Positions 54,923-64,000 of a stretch of 64,000 nucleotides of DNA are shown piece after piece; position 1 is the stretch's first letter, and every line of letters starts with the position of its first letter. The position numbers and the translations under genes were made by a program. This DNA comes from Chondrosia reniformis. Lineage: Eukaryota > Porifera > Demospongiae > Chondrillida > Chondrillidae. The DNA is taken from the NCBI GenBank assembly GCA_947172415.1, contig OX359195.1, positions 4,749,501-4,813,500 on the forward strand, written 5' to 3'. The notes under the pieces were generated by a model. That model was given only the letters and a program-made list of their open reading frames with translations, did not search any database and had not been told where the DNA came from.

Positions 54923-57885
54923 TTATGATGATGACGTGGTGTGTTCTCTTGTATATAGTTCCTTTAACTTTAATACTGTTTTCTTTTTTAGATGATTAGT
55001 CTTTGTAAAAGTAAAGTTAAACAACAATATAGAGCTTCTCGGCACACTTTGTATCCAATCCACTTTCTTTCTCCTATCCCTGGCATCTAGGATCTTGTAG
55101 TAGTGCCATGCTGTGGAATATGTCCCCTCCATCCACTTTAGGTTAATATCATCAATACCGATGTCTGTCACTTCCCCAATTGCTGGCTCTGTGGGGCAAT
55201 CCTCACAATGAATAGCCACAAGATGTCCAATTTCCAGATTACTGGTGTTCTCCACAGTTGTAATTAGGTTCTGTGGTGGCTGATATCTCCCAATGTACAT
55301 CTGAAAGGATTAAGATTACAGATTAAGCAAATTTGCACTCATCTTCACAAAGTGCAAATTTGCACTCATCTCCACAAAGTGCAAATTTGCACTCATCTCC
55401 ACAAAGTGCAAATTTGCACTCATCTCCACAAAGTGCAAATTTGCACTCATCTCCACAAAGTGCAAATTTGCACTCATCTCCACAAAGTGCAAATTTGCAC
55501 TCATCTCCACAAAGTGCAAATTTGCACTCATCTCCACAAAGTGCAAATTTGCACTCATCTCCACAAAGTGCAAATTTGCACTCATCTCCACAAAGTGCAA
55601 ATTTGTACTATATAGCTACATACTATATACTCAACCTCTGGAAAGTATATCAGAGAGTACGGTAGTACTCTCTATGTAGGGATGGTAACGGCTGTTTCGT
55701 TACATACAAGCAAGGGTGTTGTATGCTTCATGCATAGCTAATACTTCACTGTGTACCATCTCTTTCTTGTTTCTGTACTTTTTGTGCCATCCCTAAATCT
55801 TCACTATTTTTGTAAAAAATATTTCTAGTACTAAATACATCTCTATAGATATTTGCCGATTATTTATAATACGGGTTCATGCGTAACTACTATAACACTT
55901 AATTTATACATCAATACATCAATTTTGCAACAAAGCCTTTCGATGTTATTATAAGTGCGGGGGCGGAAGCCTTTTGATGTTATTATAAGTGCAGTGGGGC
56001 TAAAGCCCCACAAGTTTTCAGTGTGTTGAGTCATTCTTTCTTGTGTGCATAGAGTAAAGCGGAGCGCAATATAATGAGGGGGCAAGCAAAGCAACTTTAC
56101 AGTGCAACTGAAGATACCGAAAAACGTATTGTTGGCTATAGAATAGAACCGTTGGTTATTTGAGAAACATTCAAATTGGATTCATTACATAGAGCTGACA
56201 GGTTGCCTTCTCTGAAGAGAGAAATGGTTAGTCAAGAGAGCGGAATCGAAATGATGGATACGGTTTATTAAAAGAAGTGCTTTAATTTTAGTACATCACC
56301 ATGTGGTCACTCGGTAAAATCCCTTTATATCTGGTGAGATTGCTAATGTGTGGGTGTGCTAATAACACTTGCCATGAATAGTTTCACACCAGATTGGTGC
56401 TGCTCTGGGTTATTTGAGTTTGCTGTGATTATAAGGCTGATATTATTAAGACATAGTTTCCTGTGGGGGTATTCTTTGATCCTGTACTGTACAAATCATA
56501 ATAAAGTAAATGTTCTACTCCCTTACACTTACTACGGACATAGCTTTGAATGGCTATGGGCGTAGCTTTAAATGTCTACGCCTGTATCCGTAGATGTACT
56601 ACGCCCGTAGCCGTATTCATATCACACCTGTACTGCTACCCAGCTGTAGTTTGCAAAACGTTTATTTTATTATGATTTGTACTGTACATCCATTTCTTTG
56701 TGATTTGTACTTTTTTACTGGAATATTTTTTTCTTAATTAATTTCTAACCCCCAGAGTAAGTTGTTACTCATTTAGCTGTGTGTACACTTACGTGGCTTT
56801 CTTGTGTCTGCTCTGATGCAAAGATGTCATTTCGTGGTATGGATGCAGTCTCTGGCCTACATGTATAAATAGATGCACATAATTTATTATCAAACATGTT
56901 TGTACTACAGTACTGAATGCACTGTATGTGTTGGTTTAAAATGTATTTTGGCAAGTATGGGCACCATACCTTGACACCTCTTGTTCCTGAACTTTTTGTA
57001 GTAGTATTGGCAGTAGCCAGGAGGGAGCTTGGTTCATTGTTAACTCGGGGACAAGATTTTCGAAAAAATCATGCCACTCAGCTTGTGCTGGAACAGATAA
57101 CCAAGGCAGCCACTTTTTGATGTCCTGTTGAAGGACTGGAAGGTCCATATTTTCTAACGATGGCTGTATTACTTCAGGTAAGTCAGTTGAGAGTGTCTAA
57201 CAGGATTGAAAAGTAACCGGTGACCTTAAAAATTCATGGTTAACTGTGCTGTAATTTGTAGTATAGATACAGTGTTCTTTTACCCAATGCAAATTGGTAT
57301 CTTGCCACTTTGTACAGGCTTGCTAATTTTATGCCTATCAATTGCCTTTTCCATACACATGTACGTATTACTAATGTAACGTTACACTTAATATATACCT
57401 TTAATAAATTGCCATGATTCTTCCATGGAGTATTGCTCCACCTTGCACTAAACAACTGTGCTTTTCCTTCATCGTCCAATTGGAATTTAAAGCACAGTGG
57501 TTCGGAATGTCCATGAACCTCAGCTATGCTGTCCTCTATCCAGTCTTTGGCATTGTAGAGGTGCTTAGTGAGGATTACTGATGGAGTAGGGCTGTAGCTG
57601 TCCTCTATTGCTGTTTTCAATCCTGGATTTAAGTACATGTGCATAAATTTGTGTTAAAAGTGTAGAGGAGGACACCAACCTGCCAAACTTTCTGCCCCGG
57701 TCCTCTCTAGTCTCTTAGATATTCTTGAAAAAAGCTGATCTATATCTTCGTGAGTGTGACCCACGGGTAAGAAGTTGAGTTTCACCTGAGTCAAAGTGAT
57801 GTAGTATTTAAAATGGATTCTTCCATCATGGGTTTTAACACTATACTAGCAAACAATATACTATATACATATAGGTTTATATATT

Positions 57886-57940
<55 letters not shown>

Positions 57941-58378
57941 TTATTGGGTTTCTAATATTGCTGTAACCACAACCCACCTTTTGAAATATCTTCAACTCCA
58001 CAAGGAGACTGCAAAAGGCCAGCATAAAGCGGTTTTTGTTCTCTTTGTAGCAGTTGTCAAATTGCAGATAGAGAACACGTGGTAGTTTTTCTTGTTCTCT
58101 TAGCACATGAAGCAATATCTGAATGGTCATGTTGCTGGTGCTTGGCCACTGATGCAAATCTAGAAAAATATATGGCTTCTTTCCTCCATCAGTTCGCGTA
58201 TGTACTAGCACACCTGAAAAGATGAAATTGTATATACATTTAAGTTGACACTGTTTTTAAATGTTTAAATGTGATTTAGTGACCTTAATTTAAGGATGAT
58301 TATTTAAGCTGCAGGTTGCTGTACAGATGGGGTCACTCACCAGTCACGTGTGTTCGCAGACGCCACAAACATGGATGC
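54923..58378 (-). CDS. Intron-rich DUF7869-like gene, apparently intact, 3' part (seven exons)
   Basis: Exons: 58341-58378, 57978-58213, 57680-57785, 57399-57622, 56970-57196, 56793-56856, 54923-55300; every join keeps phase and no stop appears before the final TGA. Core: TRTDGGKKPYIFLDLHQW, then RVLYLQFDNCYKENKNRFML (D.C..ENKNR), then VKLNFLPVGHTHEDIDQLFS (VGHTHEDID). These acidic/His motifs resemble a nuclease or transposase-type active site. The last exon has a chromo/Tudor-like part (EIGHLVAIHCEDCPTEPAIG; W..GTYSTAWHYYKI) and a Lys-rich end. Earlier exons were not found between 58378 and 59140. The same motif core appears in the 3.3-kb transposon, so this may be a domesticated or still mobile relative. 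Introns carry a 27-bp minisatellite and a (TTA)n run. Confidence 0.65.
55328..55605. repeat. 27-bp minisatellite, about 10 units, in an intron
   Basis: Unit AAATTTGCACTCATCTCCAC followed by AAAGTGC, ten copies with almost no variation; only the first unit differs (TCTTC). Each junction makes the perfect palindrome GTGCAAATTTGCAC. Because 27 is divisible by 3, several frames stay open; these are not genes. Confidence 0.95.
55645..55800. repeat. Element end related to 25.3 kb
   Basis: ATATCAGAGAGTACGGTAGT followed by ACTCTCT is the same palindrome as at 25345-25366, continuing GTAGGGATGG. The complementary CCATCCCTA occurs at about 55787, so a small element of about 130 bp may be present. Confidence 0.5.
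55810..56780. other. Remainder of a long intron
   Basis: Intron sequence of the DUF7869-like gene. It contains a short tandem repeat (CGATGTTATTATAAGTGC-type units at about 55938-56000) and TACGCCCGTAG-type words at about 56530-56630. No exon was recognised. Confidence 0.45.
57882..57942. repeat. (TTA)n microsatellite
   Basis: About 20 units with one interruption, inside the intron after exon 57978-58213. ORFs made of Ile or Tyr runs here are artefacts. Confidence 0.9.
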
Positions 58379-58873
58379 CTAATAAAAAGTGTAACAAGTG
58401 TAACTACCTTTTGTCCTAAAGCTCTCAAAAGTTTTAAATGTAAAAAAGAAGCCAAAAAATACCATCATGACAGTCAAACTGGGCAATAGTAACTTAGCAT
58501 TCAGAAACTAATCTTTTTTAACTAATTTAAAATCACAAATTACCTTTAATGTAAATGCTCAAAACTAGAATAGAATCTATTTAGGGTCAATTATTTTAAT
58601 TACAACTACTGCAATGAACATACTTACATCTACTTATTTCTATCCGATTACATTTAAAACTTAATAACTGATAATGACACTTAGGCTACTTACAAACATG
58701 GATGCCTAATAAAAAGTGTAACAAGTGTAACTACCTTTTGTCCTAAAGCTCTCAAAAGTTTTAAATGTAAAAAAGAAGCCAAAAAATACCATCATGACAG
58801 TCAAACTGGGCAATATATAGTAAGTTAGCATTCAGAAACTAATCTTTTTTAACTAATTTAACATCACAAATTA
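58367..58873. repeat. Direct duplication of intron sequence (about 180 bp, two copies)
   Basis: 58367-58545 and 58692-58873 are nearly identical, starting ACAAACATGGATGCCTAATA. The duplicated block includes the acceptor and first 12 nt of exon 58341-58378, so the second copy carries a decoy acceptor. Confidence 0.85.
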
Positions 58874-59140
58874 CCCAATTACCCACACATTATGTGATAT
58901 GCACATGACTAATATACGGTACACAAAGAAAACTGCCTATGAGAGTTCCTCAAAATTTCCTCTTAAAGTTCGTCCATGCAAGGTAAATTGTTCCTAGAGA
59001 ACCTCAGGAATTAAAAAAATAACTTTCAGGAAATTTTGAGGAACTGTCTCGAGGAATGTAAAGATGTTTTCTTTGTGTACTGTATAATATTCTTAAATAC
59101 ATAAAGTAAGAATTACACATACACTCATGTACATTTCACA

Positions 59141-62100
59141 GACACACCTATGGATGCCTTTGACAATGGCAATTCATCGCAGGCGAGTAGTGGCAGCTCA
59201 GGAAGTAAAAGGCCATCCCCCACCATCCAAGCCACTAACAGTAAGAAGAACAAGCACAGTGACCAACTGGGGAATGAAACTGATGCTACTATTGAAGCAA
59301 AAAGAGTAAAAGGTGGATGTTCAATGATTAGTAGATATACACTTAAACACATAAAAAGGTACATGTATAAAGGATTTGGTGATAAGTAAATTTAAATTCA
59401 ATATGACTTCAGTCCCCCAGCCAAGATAAGGAACTGATCACTTGGCTGGTCTGCATGGTATTTTAATGTTAAATGTGACTCCAATGACAGTAAATTGATG
59501 CAATAGTTATAACTTTTATATAAGTATACACAAGTGATAAGGGGTTTCTGTTGTGTTCATAATAAGTAACCTAATTTTTTTTCAGACTCAGCAATAATTG
59601 TATTTAAACAAAATAAATGTTTCGACCCGGAGGTCTACATTAGCATAATGCTATACTTAAGTATACACACGTTTTACATTAGTTATAGGCATCAAGTGAC
59701 TGCCATTGGAGAATACAAGGCTATTATGTTTTTATGGCTGGTTAAATATGATAAAAAGGAATGACATGATGAGAAGTGCTTCATAAAGGTACCTCCGCAC
59801 ATCTTGATAGGCTCTACACTTTAAACTTTGACCTCTAGTTGGAAGAGATAGTGTCCTTTGGATCTGTTATGAAGAATGAAGGGTAACCATTAGTAGCATG
59901 TTATAATAATAGGCTCTTCAACAGTTGATATAATCTTCATTGCAGGACCTCCATCTTTGTGACAGGTACGATTCTTCCTCAAAATCCTATGCATATTGTA
60001 TGCATGTATCTTCATGAAACTTCTCTTTAACCAATTAAAAGTATATAATACATGCATCACGCTACTATGATAACCAATCAAGATCACTATTATACAGTGC
60101 TCCACATCTAAAGAGTGCATTTTGCTGGTTTGCCTAAAATAGCTCTAGGTAGTTAATGGTGATGGGATTAGCTAATTTTTATAATTTGATGGATCAAGTA
60201 GATGTTAATGAATGCTATGTGGGTGGATGGGCGTGGTTTGTGACACGCCCACTTATTTGCAGCCCATTTTCCAAAAAACAGTTTTTAGATACTAACTAAC
60301 GAATAGATATTAGTTAAGAGCTCTTACTTCAGTATGATATTGCTCCCAATATTCGTGAGACTTGGTGTAAAGAAAACTTGAATTCAACGTTCCATTTGAG
60401 AAAACGAGTCGAAAAGGTTAATTTTAGGTACCTTTAGTTTTTAGATACGTTCCACTGCAATTTTTGTAGTTAAGAGCTGTAGGCAGGTCAAAAGCTAGTG
60501 TAAGAGTTGTGCTTTCGATGGACTTCAAGTTAGCAGCAAGCCATGAACGTATGCTACGTACGAGCAATTATCGCGAATTGTGTAATTTATAGTCACATGA
60601 TCGAATGTGATTAATTATGTCATTTAGTAAAAATGGCGATTTTTCCCTATGCGTTTGTATTAACAACAGCGGAAATTTACCTAGACATTCTGGACAAGGG
60701 AAAAGGTATAATCCTCTTCGAGAACACTTGCTAAGGTAAGGAAATATGTTAAAAAAATAACTGATAACGTTTTGTCGTTTTTATACGAAAAATGTACTCT
60801 TTAGATGTGGAGCACTGTATATTATATGGATACAAGTGGTTGCTGTGATAATATAACATGCACATGACATAAAGTATTTAATCATAATACCTAAGAAATG
60901 TATACAAATTAATGATACCTGATGTTCATTTCACAGGTGTGCACTTTATTCCTGTGATTAACTGCATTGCTCCAGCCCCATCACGACTTCTCAGGAAGGT
61001 AGATAGGCTCTTTGTCGAGGGACTGAAACAAAACATGTGTGAAGATCCAACAGCACCAGGTAGGTCACATATATATATAGTACAGTGGAACTTCGTTAAG
61101 AGGACCACAGTTAATATATTAGAATTTATGGGTATACAGACAGTCTACGGATATGCATGCATACGGATGTGCATACGCTCATAGACAGTTAACTTTTTTT
61201 ATAGGATGTAACATGTATATGAGTTCTAGAGGTGCATACATGCAGGTAACAATACAAGAATTGCTTCTTAGGTACCTTTAACTATATATGGGTTATAGAC
61301 AGGTTTGCTAATGGGATACATTTCTGGTTGGTGCCATAAATTGAAATTACTGATGCTATAGGCATACCACCAATTGCTGTACTATGCAAGGACATACATA
61401 TAAAGGAGACAAATGATTTCAACCTGACACACAAGAAAGTGTACCGCTATGAAGTGCTCGGGGGATTACACAGTGTGACAGCTTGGCAAGAGTTATTACA
61501 GGACCATCCAGGTGACATATACAGTGTTAATGTTTATGCTAATTTTAAATGAACACCCCTATGTGAACAAGCATCATAACTCACCTATACTGTCAATGCA
61601 GGATACGAAGCATTCAAAGATGTTTCAAGCATCATCTACTGTGGTCTCACAGATGATGAATCTTTGCGTCTGGCTGCCAGACATAATATAAATGGCCACT
61701 TCACACACGCGGTGACACACCATGACTATGTAAGTTTGCAACAAGGTTACAGACATACGCAAGACAATTAATCTATGTTATGGGTCCTGTTTGCTACTTT
61801 AACACAGCTTGATGCTTGCAGAGCAAGGCTTTTCACTATGGCCAATAAAGATTCTGAAAAGGATGCAACACCATTTCCCTCCACAGAGTGGAAAAAAAGA
61901 TGTCAGCAGTACATCCTACCAACGGTATGTACATAGTGTCATAAATTAGCATATTAGACTGACCTCTTCAGCTTACATGTCTTGTTGTTGCTCTTAAGTA
62001 GAATGTCTCTCCTCACTTCAACTTGCAGAACATGTCAAAAACCCAAAGAGAAAATATTCTAAATCAGGCCTCATTTTCATCAAAGGTGTGGATGCTAACC

Positions 62101-63487
62101 ACTCAGGTTATGAATGCTTTTGAGAAGGGACAGCTGAAGGGGCAATCTCAGCCCACAAATAAAACTCAACTTACCAACAGCATAAAGCAGCATCACTTAC
62201 AACCTCTTCATCACCTTGAAGAAGATTTCCAGGTTTGAGCCAAATAATACTCATAACACTTCATTTACAGTACCTTTAAATAACTGGCCGACTTGTTGAA
62301 AGGTACCGTAATGCTATAAACACAAAAAATGACGAATATATACACATGCAGATCACAATTGACCCAAACTTACCAATTTATGATATTATACCTCTTTCCG
62401 TACAAAGATGGACATGCTACAAATGCTGCTTCAAAAGAAAATATCTTTTGGAGAGCTGAGGCAGAGGGCAATGAGCTTTAGAGCTTTGGAGGCTGTTAAG
62501 GGTGCCTTCGTAAGAACTACTGATAGCAATAATTGGGAAACAGCAAGAGACAGGTTTCCACACCATGCAGTTCTGGAAAGATTGAAGACATTCACAAACC
62601 TCTCCTTTAAAGGTACCACCTCATAACTTTGTAATCATGTAGAGAAGAGATCATCCTATGTCACTCTTAATAATGCATACAAATTTACAAAATCTATTAA
62701 AATACAACTGAAATTCTTTTTTAACAGGTGGACTGCCTTCCGTATTTAAAGATTACTGCCGCAGTGCCATGTTGTCTACAGAGTCAGCATCCATGGACAC
62801 TGCTACAAAAACAACCTTTTCGCAAGATGGCTGTACAGTTTCGTTTTTAAAAGCTGAGAGTACATCTCAGACAGGGGAGCACATCAAGCGGCACCTACCT
62901 GACTTCTGTGGTGCAAATCTTATGTTTGCAGTCATTGCCAAGGTTATTAGAGTGACTACTTACTCCCCTGTAGAATAAATACTGTATAGATTCAGATTTC
63001 CATACCTCCACATTTAAGAGCTAAAAAGTTATTGAGCATCAACAACAAGGAATTCTTTAGTAGAACATTTCAACCCTCGTTGTTGACACTCACTAACTCA
63101 TCATACCTACAACAAATACTCTCTATCATTTCTTGATATTTAAATATAAATTTCCATAAGGTCTATATAGCAGTATACGTACGTATTACGTAGGTGTAAA
63201 GAGTATAGTACAAGGAGGTATACAGAATAATTAGAGTTAAAATAATCTATTACCAATGTACATTTATAAACTTTGAAATTCCCTAATGCAGGAGATGGAG
63301 ACAGAGCAGATTACCTCCCTGGCCTACACTGCCAGGGAGATTAATCGAATCTGGACGAATATTGAGGTCTTCAACTTTATAATATTATCAGACATGGAGG
63401 ACAAGAGTAGGATAGAATCCAGCCTCAGCTGCTTTGATTCAGTGGAACACGCCTATGCTTACAATACTAAGGCCACAGGAAACTTAA
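59141..63487 (+). CDS. Long multi-exon gene of unknown function, nine exons seen, 3' end outside
   Basis: Exons 59141-59312 (Met at 59150: MDAFDNGNSSQASSGSSGSK, Ser-rich with a KKNKH basic patch), 60937-61059, 61362-61511, 61602-61729, 61808-61924, 62029-62232, 62408-62612, 62728-62942, 63292-63487. All joins keep phase and no stop appears, giving about 500 aa inside the window. Key stretches: IPPIAVLCKDIHIKE, YRYEVLGGLHSVTAWQELL and IIYCGLTDDESLRLAARHN plus GHFTHAVTHHDY. The V.D..HI.E...YEVL.G.HSV..W pattern followed by L.DDE.LRLA.RHN recalls a ParB/sulfiredoxin-like fold (tentative). Later exons are mostly helical. The start lies about 760 bp from the divergent DUF7869-like gene, so the two may be one unit. 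The acceptor at 62408 (tacaaag) is weak. Confidence 0.6.
59580..59643 (-). mobile_element. Penelope-like 3' tail fragment
   Basis: The minus strand reads TAGACCTCCGGGTCGAAACA, nearly the same as GAAGACTTCTGGGTCGAAAC at 16362. It is a decayed end of the same kind of retroelement, with the stem GACC...GGTC and GAAAC kept but CTGATGA degraded. Confidence 0.5.
60095..60817. mobile_element. 723-bp non-autonomous DNA element with CAGTG ends, in an intron
   Basis: Left end CAGTGCTCCACATCTAAAGA at 60095 and the same sequence in reverse complement ending at 60817; the match covers about 30 bp with one mismatch. CAGTG termini suggest hAT, but the flanks show at most TA/TATA as a duplication. No transposase inside. 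An internal hairpin (GTGGGTGGATGGGCGTGG...CACGCCCAC) lies near 60225. Confidence 0.75.
61083..61120 (+). mobile_element. pogo/Tigger-type end
   Basis: CAGTGGAACTTCGTTAAGAG resembles the terminal repeat at 33066. It lies in an intron of the plus-strand gene. No partner end was found nearby. Confidence 0.4.
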
Positions 63488-64000
63488 GTAAGAGTCATTA
63501 ACATGTAGACATTTTTATCAAAAGGAACATAAAACATAGATTCGAAACTGCTGGACGATAAACTGCGAATCAAATTTGTATGGCCTAATATATTATAGCA
63601 CCTACTATATACAAAGCTATATACGTAGGTACATAGTACCTTTGAATACCTAACTTAGTAATAAGGAGCATGCAAATTCTTTAGGGTTAGGGTTAGACTT
63701 TAATGCATGCTCATAATGAGTAAATGGGTACACAAAGATAAACAATAAATTTCGTTTTTCACTTTTGCATATATTAACCCGTTGTCATTAACAGCCATTA
63801 TTTTGGCTACAAAAGTTATGCAAAACAAATCGTTTAATTTAGAGCTTTGCTAACGGTGCACAAGCTTCAGGTATTTAAAAAAAGAATAATAGATCTTTGT
63901 CTTAGTATGCGTATGTAAACACTGCTTTTAGTATTATGTATATTTGCTTTTACAGCGTCCAAACTTTACGATCTATAAAACCTTTTAAAAAGCCTTTATA
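63488..64000. other. Non-coding right edge
   Basis: No further exon is recognised. TTAGGGTTAGGGTTAGA at about 63682 holds two and a half telomere-type units. TTAACCCGTTGTCATTAA at about 63775 resembles a piggyBac-type end but has no partner in the window. Confidence 0.45.

Noticed and set aside
55316..55665. Three overlapping repetitive ORFs (units such as LHFVEMSAN) and a CRISPR-like look
   Set aside because: A 27-bp tandem array keeps several frames open by arithmetic, and there are no spacers between units. It is a minisatellite in an intron.
57813..58085. ORF with long Tyr runs
   Set aside because: It comes from the (TTA)n microsatellite in an intron.
63682..63699. TTAGGG units as a telomere
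   Set aside because: Only about two and a half units, surrounded by ordinary sequence.

Overview
The window looks like nuclear DNA of an early-branching animal, most likely a demosponge. The sequence is AT-rich and full of ATA/ACGTA-type simple sequence. Genes are split into short exons with GT-AG introns. The gene content (AIG1/GIMAP-like GTPases, a Hedgehog-type Hint domain, CARD-like exons, a small Ig-FN3 receptor) sits in a dense bed of DNA transposons and retroelements. The sponge assignment is inference; nothing here proves a species.

Layout. 0.4-3.3 kb: the 5' part of a type II membrane carbohydrate sulfotransferase (minus strand), running off the left edge. 4.9-6.3 kb: a Tigger/Jerky transposase remnant and unassigned exon-like pieces. 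6.6-12.1 kb: three AIG1-type GTPase genes; the third splices in phase into a Hint (Hog) domain, predicting an AIG1-Hint fusion of 447 aa. 12.5-24 kb: repeats, a LINE 3' end with a TAA tail, duplicated tracts, a Penelope-like 3' tail, a hAT pseudogene, and several strong hairpins. 24.4-25.4 kb: a 183-bp-arm inverted repeat next to a DNA element. 25.4-28.7 kb: a complete six-exon receptor gene (signal peptide, Ig, FN3, TM, tyrosine-containing tail), reconstructed with all exon phases matching. 29.7-32.3 kb: tandem CARD-like exons, the second with an in-frame stop. 33.5-39.2 kb: hAT, Tc1 and piggyBac remnants, one hAT copy split by a GC-richer insert.

41-63.5 kb is a distinct domain of multi-exon, transposon-like genes in two divergent arrangements. 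A zinc-finger/tnp2-like gene (minus; a piggyBac relic of about 2.8 kb lies between its exons) faces a coiled-coil-type gene (plus) at 46.7-47.0 kb. A minus-strand OTU-like gene and a minus-strand intron-rich gene with a DxN...VGHTHEDID motif core face a long plus-strand gene that looks intact and leaves the window at the right. A separate 3.3-kb transposon with about 40-bp terminal inverted repeats, carrying a related but decayed ORF, sits directly downstream of the OTU-like exons.

The most unusual items are the AIG1-Hint fusion, the 49.5-52.8 kb transposon together with its intron-rich relative, the strand-biased T-to-C hypermutation of one repeat copy, the perfect 183-bp inverted repeat, and a 65-nt precursor-like hairpin. 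Exon joins were checked by hand for reading-frame phase; no alignment or database search was possible.
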